From the NCBI GenBank assembly GCA_937942435.1, contig CALDEM010000056.1, positions 1-64,000 on the forward strand: a DNA stretch of 64,000 bases. Reading direction: 5' to 3'. Position 1 is the first letter of the stretch, and every line of letters starts with the position of its first letter. Below the pieces are notes generated by a model that saw only the letters and a list, made by a program, of their open reading frames with translations, was not told where the DNA came from and did no database searches. The translations under genes and the position numbers were made by a program. Shown piece after piece: positions 36,915-45,966 of this stretch. This stretch comes from an uncultured Saprospiraceae bacterium (GTDB lineage Bacteria > Bacteroidota > Bacteroidia > Chitinophagales > Saprospiraceae).

Positions 36915-38747
36915 TTACTCTTTGCAATCACCAATCTTGGCTTCTAACACACCGTTATTATTAATCTCAAAGCCAGCAGACAATTCAAATCCGTGGGAAG
37001 ATTGCATAGTGAGGCTCCCGGTTTTTGTGATCGTTCCATCATAAGTAAGTGGAACAGATCTCATATGTATGACTTCATGGTCTATGACATCTGGAAGGTT
37101 TTCATCTTCTGAGCATGGATCTAAGCAAGGTGCACAGAGGCCACCGCAGTCTATTCCTTCTTCATCTGGATCCTTTACTCCATTGTTGCAGGTGGGATTA
37201 GATGGCTCAAATAAAAATGTAAAATCAAAAGCAATATCACTCCATCTGTCGTCCCACTCTATGTATACGGTTGCCCCTTCATTAATAGGAAGACCTATGA
37301 CTTCAGAAGCATAATTGAGTCCATCGCTGCTTATACAATTATCGTCGCTATTCGCTATTTTGTTTAGTGCATCACAAGTACCCGTATAAACAAATAATCG
37401 AGTGTCCACCCCTTGGCCACAGCTTTGTATAGTCAATACCCCGTCTTGTAGAGCCTCGTATCGATACCATCTTGCATGGGTAGCATTACTTTGGTATGCT
37501 CCTGCACCTGCTGTTATACCAGAAACAGTTATTGTAGTTTGAGATTTAGTTATCTCACTTGATAAGCTACAATCTTGACCATCGCTTGGGATACACTCTT
37601 GAATCTTACTTTGCAATAAAGTTGTAGGTTCTTCTCCAAAGCCAAGACTAAAGTTGACTCCAGATGGACTGGTATGACAATAGCTCATGATGGTGCCGCC
37701 GGCAGAAGGGATAGTGCTGCTTGGGCAGTTAGCGTTTGAACCGCCGCATGCATCGATAGACTTGTCTCCGTCAGGGCCCCATGCACAGTCATGAGTATGA
37801 GGTGAGCCAATATTATGTCCTATCTCGTGCGCAACGACATGTACATCCCAACTATATACTCCTGGCTCGGATATAGAAGAGTGAATTTTACTGAACCCAT
37901 AAGCTTTCTCTTTATTGCAGAGAGCATTGAGGTAGGCGACTCCGCCTTCTAAATCATCATGTGTTGACAATAGATGTGCAAAGCTACCGGGAAAATCATT
38001 TGCCAAAGATTCTTTAAAGCTTGCAAGAGCATTTCGCGATGATGATTTTGAATAAGGATCAGGACTCTCCCAGATAAATATATCAGCGATCTTGACATTA
38101 ATATCTGCCTTTTTGTAAAGAGCATGCACTTGTAAAAACATGTTGTTTACATATTCGATCACAGATGCTTTTGATTGGTTATGGTCGTTATAAAGGGCGT
38201 AGTCGCAGACAAAATATATGCCTAAAGTGTCTCTATTGCCGGCTTTTTGTGGCGTCTGCTTATTGTCACTCGTTTTATAATTATTCTTAGTATCAGTATC
38301 ACATACCCAAGCATAAATACTCTTCCTATTATTTGTAACCTCTTCTATTTTGCTATTGATAGTGGTGAAGTTGTACTGTCCAGATGCGTCTGCTAAGAGA
38401 CCTTCTATCTTATCATGAGATATAGTAAGTGTTACAAGAGAGTGTTCCTTTCCAACTAGTATACCCTGATAATAAATTTTGCCTTTTGATTTAGTTGAGC
38501 TATGGTTTGCTGATTCTAATCTTAGCTCAAGCTGTTGCCCTGTTCTATCTGAGATATATGTTTTGAAAGCTGATGGTCTTGCTGCCAATAGCGCTTCTAT
38601 ACCATTTGGGTTAAGCGTCATATCAGACTGTACGACTATGTAAGAAGGCACTAGCTTCGTATGATCTGTCTGCGACCATATCATGTTGGTGCAGGAGCAT
38701 AATAAAATCAATACGTAGACGACATTGCTGTGCCCAGTTGAAAACAT
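36915..38747 (-). CDS. secreted reprolysin-like (M12B-type) zinc metalloprotease
   Basis: 610 residues with a signal peptide ending near MIWSQ. A propeptide-like region precedes the catalytic domain, which has the zinc motif HEIGHNIGSPH near residue 305 and the Met-turn GTIMSYCH. After it come a pre-peptidase-type beta domain (GAYQSNATHARWYRYEA), the Cys-rich segment CNNGVKDPDEEGIDCGGLCAPC often found in Bacteroidota secreted proteins, and a short C-terminal beta repeat ending in AKIGDCKE. That last part resembles the Cys-terminated anchor-like tails of Bacteroidota secreted enzymes and not a standard T9SS A-type domain. It converges with the giant T9SS gene, 46 bp away. Confidence 0.9.
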   Translation of the reverse strand: MFSTGHSNVVYVLILLCSCTNMIWSQTDHTKLVPSYIVVQSDMTLNPNGIEALLAARPSAFKTYISDRTGQQLELRLESANHSSTKSKGKIYYQGILVGKEHSLVTLTISHDKIEGLLADASGQYNFTTINSKIEEVTNNRKSIYAWVCDTDTKNNYKTSDNKQTPQKAGNRDTLGIYFVCDYALYNDHNQSKASVIEYVNNMFLQVHALYKKADINVKIADIFIWESPDPYSKSSSRNALASFKESLANDFPGSFAHLLSTHDDLEGGVAYLNALCNKEKAYGFSKIHSSISEPGVYSWDVHVVAHEIGHNIGSPHTHDCAWGPDGDKSIDACGGSNANCPSSTIPSAGGTIMSYCHTSPSGVNFSLGFGEEPTTLLQSKIQECIPSDGQDCSLSSEITKSQTTITVSGITAGAGAYQSNATHARWYRYEALQDGVLTIQSCGQGVDTRLFVYTGTCDALNKIANSDDNCISSDGLNYASEVIGLPINEGATVYIEWDDRWSDIAFDFTFLFEPSNPTCNNGVKDPDEEGIDCGGLCAPCLDPCSEDENLPDVIDHEVIHMRSVPLTYDGTITKTGSLTMQSSHGFELSAGFEINNNGVLEAKIGDCKE

Positions 38748-39122
38748 TACTACGGTGATTAGCGATTAACAATCTTTCGATTGACTTCACTTAATCTCTT
38801 GGGGATATAGTAAAGACGTACTTAGAAATTAAGAACACAGTTTATGAGAAGGCCAAACTGTAAAGTATCTTACCAACTAATCAGTCTTTGGCATAGGTAC
38901 AAAATGAATGAGTCAGCTCAAACGGTAATTAAAATGTGTCATTCTTATGTAATACATCGTTAAGCCTGATATGGATTGCTTATATATATAGACGTATAGT
39001 ATATCTAAGCTCTTGAACCGTAGATAGATATAAACCCTAGTGTTTGCTTAGCTAATGAGGACAATCTACCTCGAGTGTCGAAAATAGTTGGTAAAAAAAT
39101 ATATATAATAAAATTATATATG

Positions 39123-39130
39123 TACGTTTG
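39123..39130 (+). promoter_or_regulatory. TAnnTTTG promoter -7 box candidate
   Basis: TACGTTTG, exact to the consensus, 118 bp upstream of the ATG at 39248. No well-placed -33 box is visible. Confidence 0.35.
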
Positions 39131-39181
39131 CCTTATCCAAGAGGTGCACATAGACGAAATCAGCACTTCTTAGGATGAGAT

Positions 39182-39236
39182 TTTAATTATTAATAGGCTT
39201 CAGCTCGACCCCAGTTTAACGCTTTTAATAATTAAA
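39182..39236 (+). promoter_or_regulatory. leader hairpin adjoining the start codon
   Basis: Perfect 12-bp inverted repeat TTTAATTATTAA/TTAATAATTAAA with a 31-nt loop, ending 11 bp before the ATG. The AT-rich stem would be weak alone, so a protein-binding site is equally possible. Confidence 0.3.
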
Positions 39237-39247
39237 CCCCAAATCTC

Positions 39248-42200
39248 ATGACTAGATTGAAAACGATCTGTCTAACCTTATTGGTATGCATATGTATGTG
39301 CATAAACTACGCCTCAGCTCAGTCGAGCTCGTGTGCTAATCAGACCAATATATCTGTAGACAGAGATTGTGAATTTCTTATTTCTCCAGAGGCACTCAGA
39401 GCCACTGGAGCCGCGGCGGATGCGCTGAGTATCACCTTTGATGTTGGTACAGGATCTAATACGTCTTTTATCGCTGGATATGCAGGTGGATCTATTATAG
39501 ATCTTGGCATACCTAATGGCGGTATAGTACAATATGCTTTATATGGCACTGATGATGGTAGTGGCCCAATGTTATGTTGGGGTGATATCAACTTTGAGGT
39601 GAAGCAAGTGCCAGACCCAATTATTGAAACTTGGGAGGTGATGTGTAGCCAAGAGATACCTCAGATACCGACAATAGAAGAGTTAGAAGGCGAAATCAAT
39701 GGACTTTGCTTGGCGCCTATTGTGGACTTGACGATTGATAATAGTGTGGTAGGTGATGCTTGTACAGGATTTAAAACAATACGTAAGATTAATGGAACTA
39801 TCGATTATGGTACATCTAAAGTTGTTACACCACTTCGCATAGATACGATCATTGAAACTCCGCTTACCGTAGGTATGGTCGATGGACCACTAGGAGGACC
39901 AACCAAAGAAGAGGCGATTTTGCTCTTCTGTGATGACATAGGTAATCAATATCCTTCTCCAGAGATCATTGAAGAATATGCTGAAGAAGGTATCAGAGGA
40001 GCATACCCATCTATACCTAAAGGATTGGACACAACAATAGTAATGATTGATACAATTGTTGAGCTCCGAGAGACAGTGATGGAACAAGTAAAAATTACGG
40101 ATGCCAATGGTGTAGAGTACTGGGTATTATCTGAAGTGATCAATAAGAAGGATACGCTCGTTATGTTGCCAGATACGACCATTACCAATATCGTTTTGAC
40201 CTTGAGACCAGGGGCAACTTGCAATCTAAGCACGACCTTCAAGGATGAATCATTTCCTGGCTGTGCTGGTGATGATTCTAAGATCCTTAGAACATGGACT
40301 ATTTTAGATTGGTGTTCTAATGAGATTGACACTTTTGAGCAATGGATTATAATTGAAACAGCTGGACCAATCATTGAACCACAGGAAGATATATTCGTTG
40401 GGATCGAGCCTTGGGTTTGTTCAGCTTCTGTTCTATTGTCTGCCGATGTAGATCAAGGATGTTCTGAGACATTACAAGTTGTATTTTCGACGAGTCAAGG
40501 TGTGATAGAAGACAACAAAAGACTTACTGGCTTATGGTTAGGCGAAGTAGCTGAAGTCATTGTCAATGCCTTTGATGACTGTGGACAGATCGCAAGAGAT
40601 ACTTTTTACGTGACGCCATTTGACAGTATAGCACCTGTTGCAGTAGCTGCAGATGAGATCAACGTTTCCTTGTCTGGTGATCCACTTGTTGTAGAGACAG
40701 AAGAAGATCGAGGAGTGGCTAAAGTTTTTATCGATGCGATAGACGCAGGTTCTCACAATGCGGGTTGTGGAGAAGTAGATAGATGTCTCTTATTAAAAGA
40801 AGAGTTAGAGGACCCAGTGATCATCGATGGAGAGCATGTTATGATAGATGGACAGTTGATCTATCATGCCAAGGGATGTGGATACGATGGCATGATCCCA
40901 GGTAGGCCAGCAACCAAAAGCGAACCTGCGATACCAGAGACATTCTATGTGGTTTGTAAAGATAATGTCAAGTTCTGTTGCGAGTCATTAGGTACCAACA
41001 ATGTAGCTATGGTTGTCACCAATGGTGGCAATATGCAAGCGGTTACCTGGACGCAAGTACTTGTAGAAGATAAGACTTCCCCAATTGTAATTTGCCCTCA
41101 GCCATTTACAGTGGGTTGTGAAGAAGAGTTTGAGATTCCACGGCCAATCATCTTCAATGGCGTCTGTTCTATAGATGTACTGGAGATGACGATGACTGAA
41201 GATTTTGATAATTGTGGAGATGGAACCAAGACAGTGGTTTGGTCACGTAATAGTGATGTGATCTGTACGACTGTGATAACAGTTGACGGTACCAGTGGAT
41301 TTAATCCTTATGAGATTAAGTGGCCTCAGCACTACACGAGCGATATCGAACCAGGTATCAGAAGAGAGTGCGAAGTGTTAGTTGATGAAGATGGAGAGGC
41401 CATCTTAGACGATGATAACAACGAACAATATGTGATTGTTGAGTTCCCTGAAGACATACGTATGGGAGATCCATTTGAATGTACAGATGGTGGAGATACA
41501 GGCGAGCCAGTATGGTGTACTAACTCTTGTGGTTTAGTCGGCGTAAACTTTGAAGATCAAGAGTTGTCTGCAATATCAGCTTGTAGAAAGATTGTCAGAA
41601 GATGGACTGTGATTGATTGGTGTTCTTGGGATCCCAACTCTACAGAAGAAGACGATGATAATGATACCACAGATAAGTTTACGGCTATTACAGATGAGTG
41701 GTTAGGAGAAGGAGCTTGGTTAACTGATAGCCGCACGACCGAAGGAGCTGCTTGTGCCCAATGTGACAAGCCAGCGGGAGAAGCAGACTTTGTTTATTTC
41801 AGATATGACACCGTAGATGTAGATGGATATTATACATATGATCAGGTGATTAAGATTCTTGATTTTGATGCACCAATCGTAAGTGCGCCTGATACAATTA
41901 GATTAAGCATAGTAGGCGGAGCAACTGCTAAAGGAGAAAGTTTTGACGATTGTGTTGCTTCAGATATTGTAGGTGCTAGTGTGCGTGACTTCTGTGGAAC
42001 AGCAGAAAGTGATGCATCTGGCGCAGGTTGGAGCATCAGCGTATTTAGATTAGACGACGGTGTAGAAACATTAGTTGAGTCTAAAGATGTATTTGGAGCA
42101 GATGTAACAATGGGTACCCAGTTAGGACAATCAGGAGATGTGCATCTGATCAGATGGTTGGTCCGTGACGGTTGCGGCAATATCGGTCGAGCAGAGACTT

Positions 42201-43768
42201 ATGTCTTCTTCTTAGAAGATAAGGCACCAACTCCTTTATGTATTCAGAACTTGAGTACCAGCACGATGAATACTGATGGAACTGCGACAATCTGGGCTAC
42301 TGATTTTGATGCTGGTAGTTTTGATAACTGTAGTGAAGTCGATCTCTTTTTTAAAGATGCAGAAGGTAATTTTACATCTTCACTCACATTTGAATGTGGA
42401 GATATAGAAGGAGGAGTCAGTGACGAGTTCAATATAGAGTTGTATGCTGTAGATGCACTTGGCAACTTTGACTTTTGTAATGTAGCATTGCAAGTTGATG
42501 ATTTCAATGATAACTGCCCTAACTCTGGAAGAGTTGATGACGACGATGTCAACATCGTATCTGGTAGTATAATTACAAGTTCTGGTGATAGAGTAGAAGA
42601 TGTAGAAGTATCTCTTACCGTTGGTCCTAAGGACATGACTACAGTTGAAGGCTTCTATGCATTCAATGATCTAGTATACTCTGATTTTACAATTATGCCA
42701 GAAAAGGATAATGACTATCTCAATGGTGTGACAGCTTTAGATATAGTATTGATCCAGCGTCATTTGTTAGGTCTTACGACATTTGATTCTCCTTATACAA
42801 TCATAGCAGGTGATATCAACAATGATGGCAGATTGAGTGCGCTCGATCTTGTAGATCTTAGAAGGCTTGTTTTGGGTATATATGATGAGCTTCCGCGAAA
42901 TAAGAGCTGGAGATTTGTCGCAGCATCGCAGAGGTTTCCTAATCCAACTTCACCATTTCCATTTACAGAAGTGATATCCATCTCTGATTTTGATGGGAGT
43001 GAAAGAGGGCAAAACTTTATGGCTGTAAAGATTGGTGATGTCAATGGCAACGCCGTCGCTAACAGTTTGCTTTCTGGCGATAATAGAAGTGCAGGTATGT
43101 TGGCTTTCCAATTAGATGACACTGAGATTACAAAAGGTGAGACATTTGATATAGCTGTTGAGTCTTCTAATTTTGCAGACATAGTAGCATATCAATATAC
43201 TATGGAGCTCAATGGACTTGAGTTCATATCTGCGACATCTGGAGCAATAGATGTTGATGATTCTAATTTTGGATTGCTTGACGCAAATACTGTAACGACA
43301 TCTTGGTTCAGTCCGACAGGTATCACAACTGATGACGCTTTATATACGATTACATTTAGAGCTACTAAAGATGTTTCATTAAGTGATGCGATGACTGTTA
43401 GTTCACGTATCACTCCGGCTCTTGCTTACAATGCTGATCAGGAGTTGTTAGATGTAGGAGTCGAATACAACAATATAGCACTGCCGAGCGAATTCACCTT
43501 ATTGCAAAACAGACCCAACCCTTGGGAACAATCTACAAGCATAGGATTTGAATTGCCATCAGCAGGTGCTGCTCAGTTAACAGTTTATGATATAACTGGA
43601 AAATCAATACTGACTAATAACTACGAGTTAGGTGCCGGATATCAAGAAGTTGTCATTGACAAGTCTGATATCAACAGCACAGGTGTACTATACTATCAAG
43701 TAGAGTTTTTATCACATAGTGATGGATCGACCTACACTTCTACTAAGAAGATGATAGTTATCAACTAG
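39248..43768 (+). CDS. giant T9SS surface protein with Cys-rich HYR-like modules, dockerin and cohesin-like domain
   Basis: 1506 residues, the longest of three paralogues. Signal peptide ends near NYASAQ and is followed by the module CANQTNISVDRDCEFLISPE. Cys-bearing HYR-like repeats follow, with tags such as LRTWTILDWCSNE and VRRWTVIDWCSWD, and an Asp/Glu-rich loop near residue 800 (STEEDDDNDTTD). The C-terminal cassette has the regulatory-like segment EGFYAFNDLVYSDF, dockerin-like loops (about 1155-1215, DINNDGRLSALDLVDLRRL), a cohesin-like domain (about 1279-1408) and a T9SS domain (about 1414-1506, LLQNRPNPWEQSTSIGFEL). It is followed by a terminator, so it is probably monocistronic. Confidence 0.85.
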   Translation: MTRLKTICLTLLVCICMCINYASAQSSSCANQTNISVDRDCEFLISPEALRATGAAADALSITFDVGTGSNTSFIAGYAGGSIIDLGIPNGGIVQYALYGTDDGSGPMLCWGDINFEVKQVPDPIIETWEVMCSQEIPQIPTIEELEGEINGLCLAPIVDLTIDNSVVGDACTGFKTIRKINGTIDYGTSKVVTPLRIDTIIETPLTVGMVDGPLGGPTKEEAILLFCDDIGNQYPSPEIIEEYAEEGIRGAYPSIPKGLDTTIVMIDTIVELRETVMEQVKITDANGVEYWVLSEVINKKDTLVMLPDTTITNIVLTLRPGATCNLSTTFKDESFPGCAGDDSKILRTWTILDWCSNEIDTFEQWIIIETAGPIIEPQEDIFVGIEPWVCSASVLLSADVDQGCSETLQVVFSTSQGVIEDNKRLTGLWLGEVAEVIVNAFDDCGQIARDTFYVTPFDSIAPVAVAADEINVSLSGDPLVVETEEDRGVAKVFIDAIDAGSHNAGCGEVDRCLLLKEELEDPVIIDGEHVMIDGQLIYHAKGCGYDGMIPGRPATKSEPAIPETFYVVCKDNVKFCCESLGTNNVAMVVTNGGNMQAVTWTQVLVEDKTSPIVICPQPFTVGCEEEFEIPRPIIFNGVCSIDVLEMTMTEDFDNCGDGTKTVVWSRNSDVICTTVITVDGTSGFNPYEIKWPQHYTSDIEPGIRRECEVLVDEDGEAILDDDNNEQYVIVEFPEDIRMGDPFECTDGGDTGEPVWCTNSCGLVGVNFEDQELSAISACRKIVRRWTVIDWCSWDPNSTEEDDDNDTTDKFTAITDEWLGEGAWLTDSRTTEGAACAQCDKPAGEADFVYFRYDTVDVDGYYTYDQVIKILDFDAPIVSAPDTIRLSIVGGATAKGESFDDCVASDIVGASVRDFCGTAESDASGAGWSISVFRLDDGVETLVESKDVFGADVTMGTQLGQSGDVHLIRWLVRDGCGNIGRAETYVFFLEDKAPTPLCIQNLSTSTMNTDGTATIWATDFDAGSFDNCSEVDLFFKDAEGNFTSSLTFECGDIEGGVSDEFNIELYAVDALGNFDFCNVALQVDDFNDNCPNSGRVDDDDVNIVSGSIITSSGDRVEDVEVSLTVGPKDMTTVEGFYAFNDLVYSDFTIMPEKDNDYLNGVTALDIVLIQRHLLGLTTFDSPYTIIAGDINNDGRLSALDLVDLRRLVLGIYDELPRNKSWRFVAASQRFPNPTSPFPFTEVISISDFDGSERGQNFMAVKIGDVNGNAVANSLLSGDNRSAGMLAFQLDDTEITKGETFDIAVESSNFADIVAYQYTMELNGLEFISATSGAIDVDDSNFGLLDANTVTTSWFSPTGITTDDALYTITFRATKDVSLSDAMTVSSRITPALAYNADQELLDVGVEYNNIALPSEFTLLQNRPNPWEQSTSIGFELPSAGAAQLTVYDITGKSILTNNYELGAGYQEVVIDKSDINSTGVLYYQVEFLSHSDGSTYTSTKKMIVIN

Positions 43769-43858
43769 ATCTTAATAGGTTCAGGATAGTATCATTATCA
43801 TAGGCATAATGATACAAGACTTAAGGATTTAATTATTAAAGGTTCTTGAGGATAAGAA

Positions 43859-43891
43859 AGACCCGTTGCAAGACATTGCAGCGGGTTTTTG
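43859..43891 (+). terminator. terminator after the third giant T9SS gene
   Basis: 10-bp stem ACCCGTTGCA/TGCAGCGGGT with one G-U pair, followed by T5. Confidence 0.7.
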
Positions 43892-43998
43892 TTTATACCT
43901 CCCTGCATCAAGCTTAAAATAATTAGCAAAAGCCTGAAGCCGACTTTTAGTATGTGAAAGATCATAGTTAAAGTTATCATTGTAATAAGATTGTTGGT

Positions 43999-45279
43999 AT
44001 GGATAAGTTTGATACTTCAAGAAGTTGTGCCGTGTTATTGGATCAGAAAGATCCTTTAGCAAAGTATAGAGATCAGTTTTTGTTTCCAAAGACAGAGTCT
44101 GGAGCACCATATCTCTACTTCTGTGGTAACTCATTGGGTCTTCAGCCTAAGCAAACAAAGGATCATATATCAGCTGTACTGGATCAGTGGGCAGACAAAG
44201 GAGTCAAAGGTCACTTCAATGGAGCGTTGCCTTGGTTGGATTATAACGACCGGTTGAATCCCATGATGGCTGATATCGTTGGAGCACTCCCAGAAGAAGT
44301 TGTCATAGCCAATACGCTCACGGTTAACCTCCACCTTATGCTCGTATCTTTTTATCGTCCAAAAGGGAAGCGGGTCAAGATATTGATGGAGTCAGATGCA
44401 TTCCCTTCAGATAGATATGCTATAGCATCTTATCTGTCTCACATCAACATTGACCCTAAAGAGGTTATCGTGACAGTGGAGCCAAGGTCTGGTGAAGTAT
44501 TGCTACATACATCAGATATAATAGGTCGTATAGAAGAGTTGGGAGATGAGCTAGCATTGGTCCTCATGGGAAATACCAACTACTATACAGGACAAAAATT
44601 AGAGAGTAAAAGAATCAGTGAAGCAGGGCATCACGCTGGTGCTTTAGTTGGTTTTGATTGTGCTCATGGGGCAGGTAATGTGCCACTCGATTTACATGAC
44701 AATGATGTTGACTTTGCTATATGGTGCACGTACAAATACCTCAATGCTAGTCCTGGCAACCTGGGTGGTATATACATCCATCAAAGACATGCTAATGACC
44801 CCAATGTGCCTCGTTTACAGGGGTGGTGGGGAGAAGATAAAGTCAGACGGTTTCAGATGAGAGACGCCTTTATGCCGCAGAGAGGAGCAGAAGGATGGCA
44901 GATCAGTAACCCTCCCATTGTATCACTTGCTGCTATAGAGTCCTCGCTTAAGTTACACCACGAGGTCGGCATGGAGGCGATAAGAACTAAGTCCATCAAC
45001 TTGACCGGTTATCTCGAATATCTAATTGATCAACTTCAACATGAACAACTGAGTATTATCACTCCACGTGATCCATCGAATAGAGGAGCACAGTTATCAT
45101 TGTTGATTAATAATGGTTCTAAAGATATTTACGATCGGCTGATATCTTCTGGTGTCATACCCGATTGGAGAGAGCCTGATGTGATCAGAGTCTCACCAGT
45201 ACCTATGTACAATAGCTACGAAGATGTGTACAAGTTTGTACAGATACTGCAAGTTACATTGTCTTCATGCGTTGTATGA
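43999..45279 (+). CDS. kynU: kynureninase
   Basis: 426 residues, a PLP-dependent fold-type I enzyme that cleaves kynurenine (or 3-hydroxykynurenine) to anthranilate (or 3-hydroxyanthranilate) and alanine. The signature features are YFCGNSLGLQPK near the N-terminus, VGFDCAHGAGNVPL, the PLP-lysine segment WCTYKYLNASPGNLGG (Lys near residue 246), and GWQISNPPIVSLAA. Length is usual. No other kynurenine-pathway gene lies nearby, so it stands alone here. Confidence 0.95.
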   Translation: MDKFDTSRSCAVLLDQKDPLAKYRDQFLFPKTESGAPYLYFCGNSLGLQPKQTKDHISAVLDQWADKGVKGHFNGALPWLDYNDRLNPMMADIVGALPEEVVIANTLTVNLHLMLVSFYRPKGKRVKILMESDAFPSDRYAIASYLSHINIDPKEVIVTVEPRSGEVLLHTSDIIGRIEELGDELALVLMGNTNYYTGQKLESKRISEAGHHAGALVGFDCAHGAGNVPLDLHDNDVDFAIWCTYKYLNASPGNLGGIYIHQRHANDPNVPRLQGWWGEDKVRRFQMRDAFMPQRGAEGWQISNPPIVSLAAIESSLKLHHEVGMEAIRTKSINLTGYLEYLIDQLQHEQLSIITPRDPSNRGAQLSLLINNGSKDIYDRLISSGVIPDWREPDVIRVSPVPMYNSYEDVYKFVQILQVTLSSCVV

Positions 45280-45384
45280 TCTGTCTCGGATGATCTGTGT
45301 TGACAGATGTTAATGATAAAGTTCTGTACCCAACCTTTACTCTTTCTTATCCGTATATTAAGTCAGTAAGCCATGTTATAACTC

Positions 45385-45966
45385 ATGAGTGGCATAGATG
45401 CTACATTAATATTACAGTGCCTCAAGCGTGACGAACGCGCTTTGAATCATCTCTACCGTCATTGTTTTTCTATGATGAAGGGGACTTGTATGCGCTACGT
45501 GTTTGATAGAAACAACGTGAATGAGGTGATCAATAGCGGCTTCCTAAAGATTGTCAATGGACTTGACAAATATGACCAAGATCAACCTTTTATGCCTTGG
45601 GCATCTACCGTTATGCTAAGGGTTGCTCTTGACTATGTGCGTAAGACAATGAGGAGTACCGATAGGACAACTGATCTGCATGAAGATATGAGCCTGCTAA
45701 GTGGGCTGCCTGTATCTTATAATTGTGCAGACCTTCAACTGGAAGCAGAAGACTTGTTGGGTATGTTGGAGTTGTTACCAAAGCAAACTAAGGTAGTGTT
45801 TAACTTATTTGCAATAGACGGGTATAGCCACAAAGAGATTACACAACAGTTGGATATATCTGTAGGTACGTCTAAGTGGCATGTATCAAAAGCCAGAGCG
45901 TTTTTGAAGGAAAAAATAAACGACAAATTGAATAAAAATAAATCTCACTATGAGCCATCCCATTGA
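45385..45966 (+). CDS. ECF-type RNA polymerase sigma factor
   Basis: 193 residues with a sigma-70 region 2 (LKRDERALNHLYRHCF to WASTVMLRVALDYVRK) and a region 4 helix-turn-helix (LLPKQTKVVFNLFAIDGYSHKEITQQLDISVGTSKWHVSKAR). No region 1 or 3, so it is of the extracytoplasmic-function type. Its 3' end overlaps the next gene by 17 bp, so that gene's product is the likely regulator. Confidence 0.92.
   Translation: MSGIDATLILQCLKRDERALNHLYRHCFSMMKGTCMRYVFDRNNVNEVINSGFLKIVNGLDKYDQDQPFMPWASTVMLRVALDYVRKTMRSTDRTTDLHEDMSLLSGLPVSYNCADLQLEAEDLLGMLELLPKQTKVVFNLFAIDGYSHKEITQQLDISVGTSKWHVSKARAFLKEKINDKLNKNKSHYEPSH

Larger units (their letters stand above)
38748..39247. other. divergent intergenic region before the third giant T9SS gene
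   Basis: 500 bp without genes. It has an AT-rich tract around 38980-39120, a TACGTTTG promoter-like box (39123-39130) and a 12-bp inverted repeat right before the start codon (39182-39193 with 39225-39236). Confidence 0.45.
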
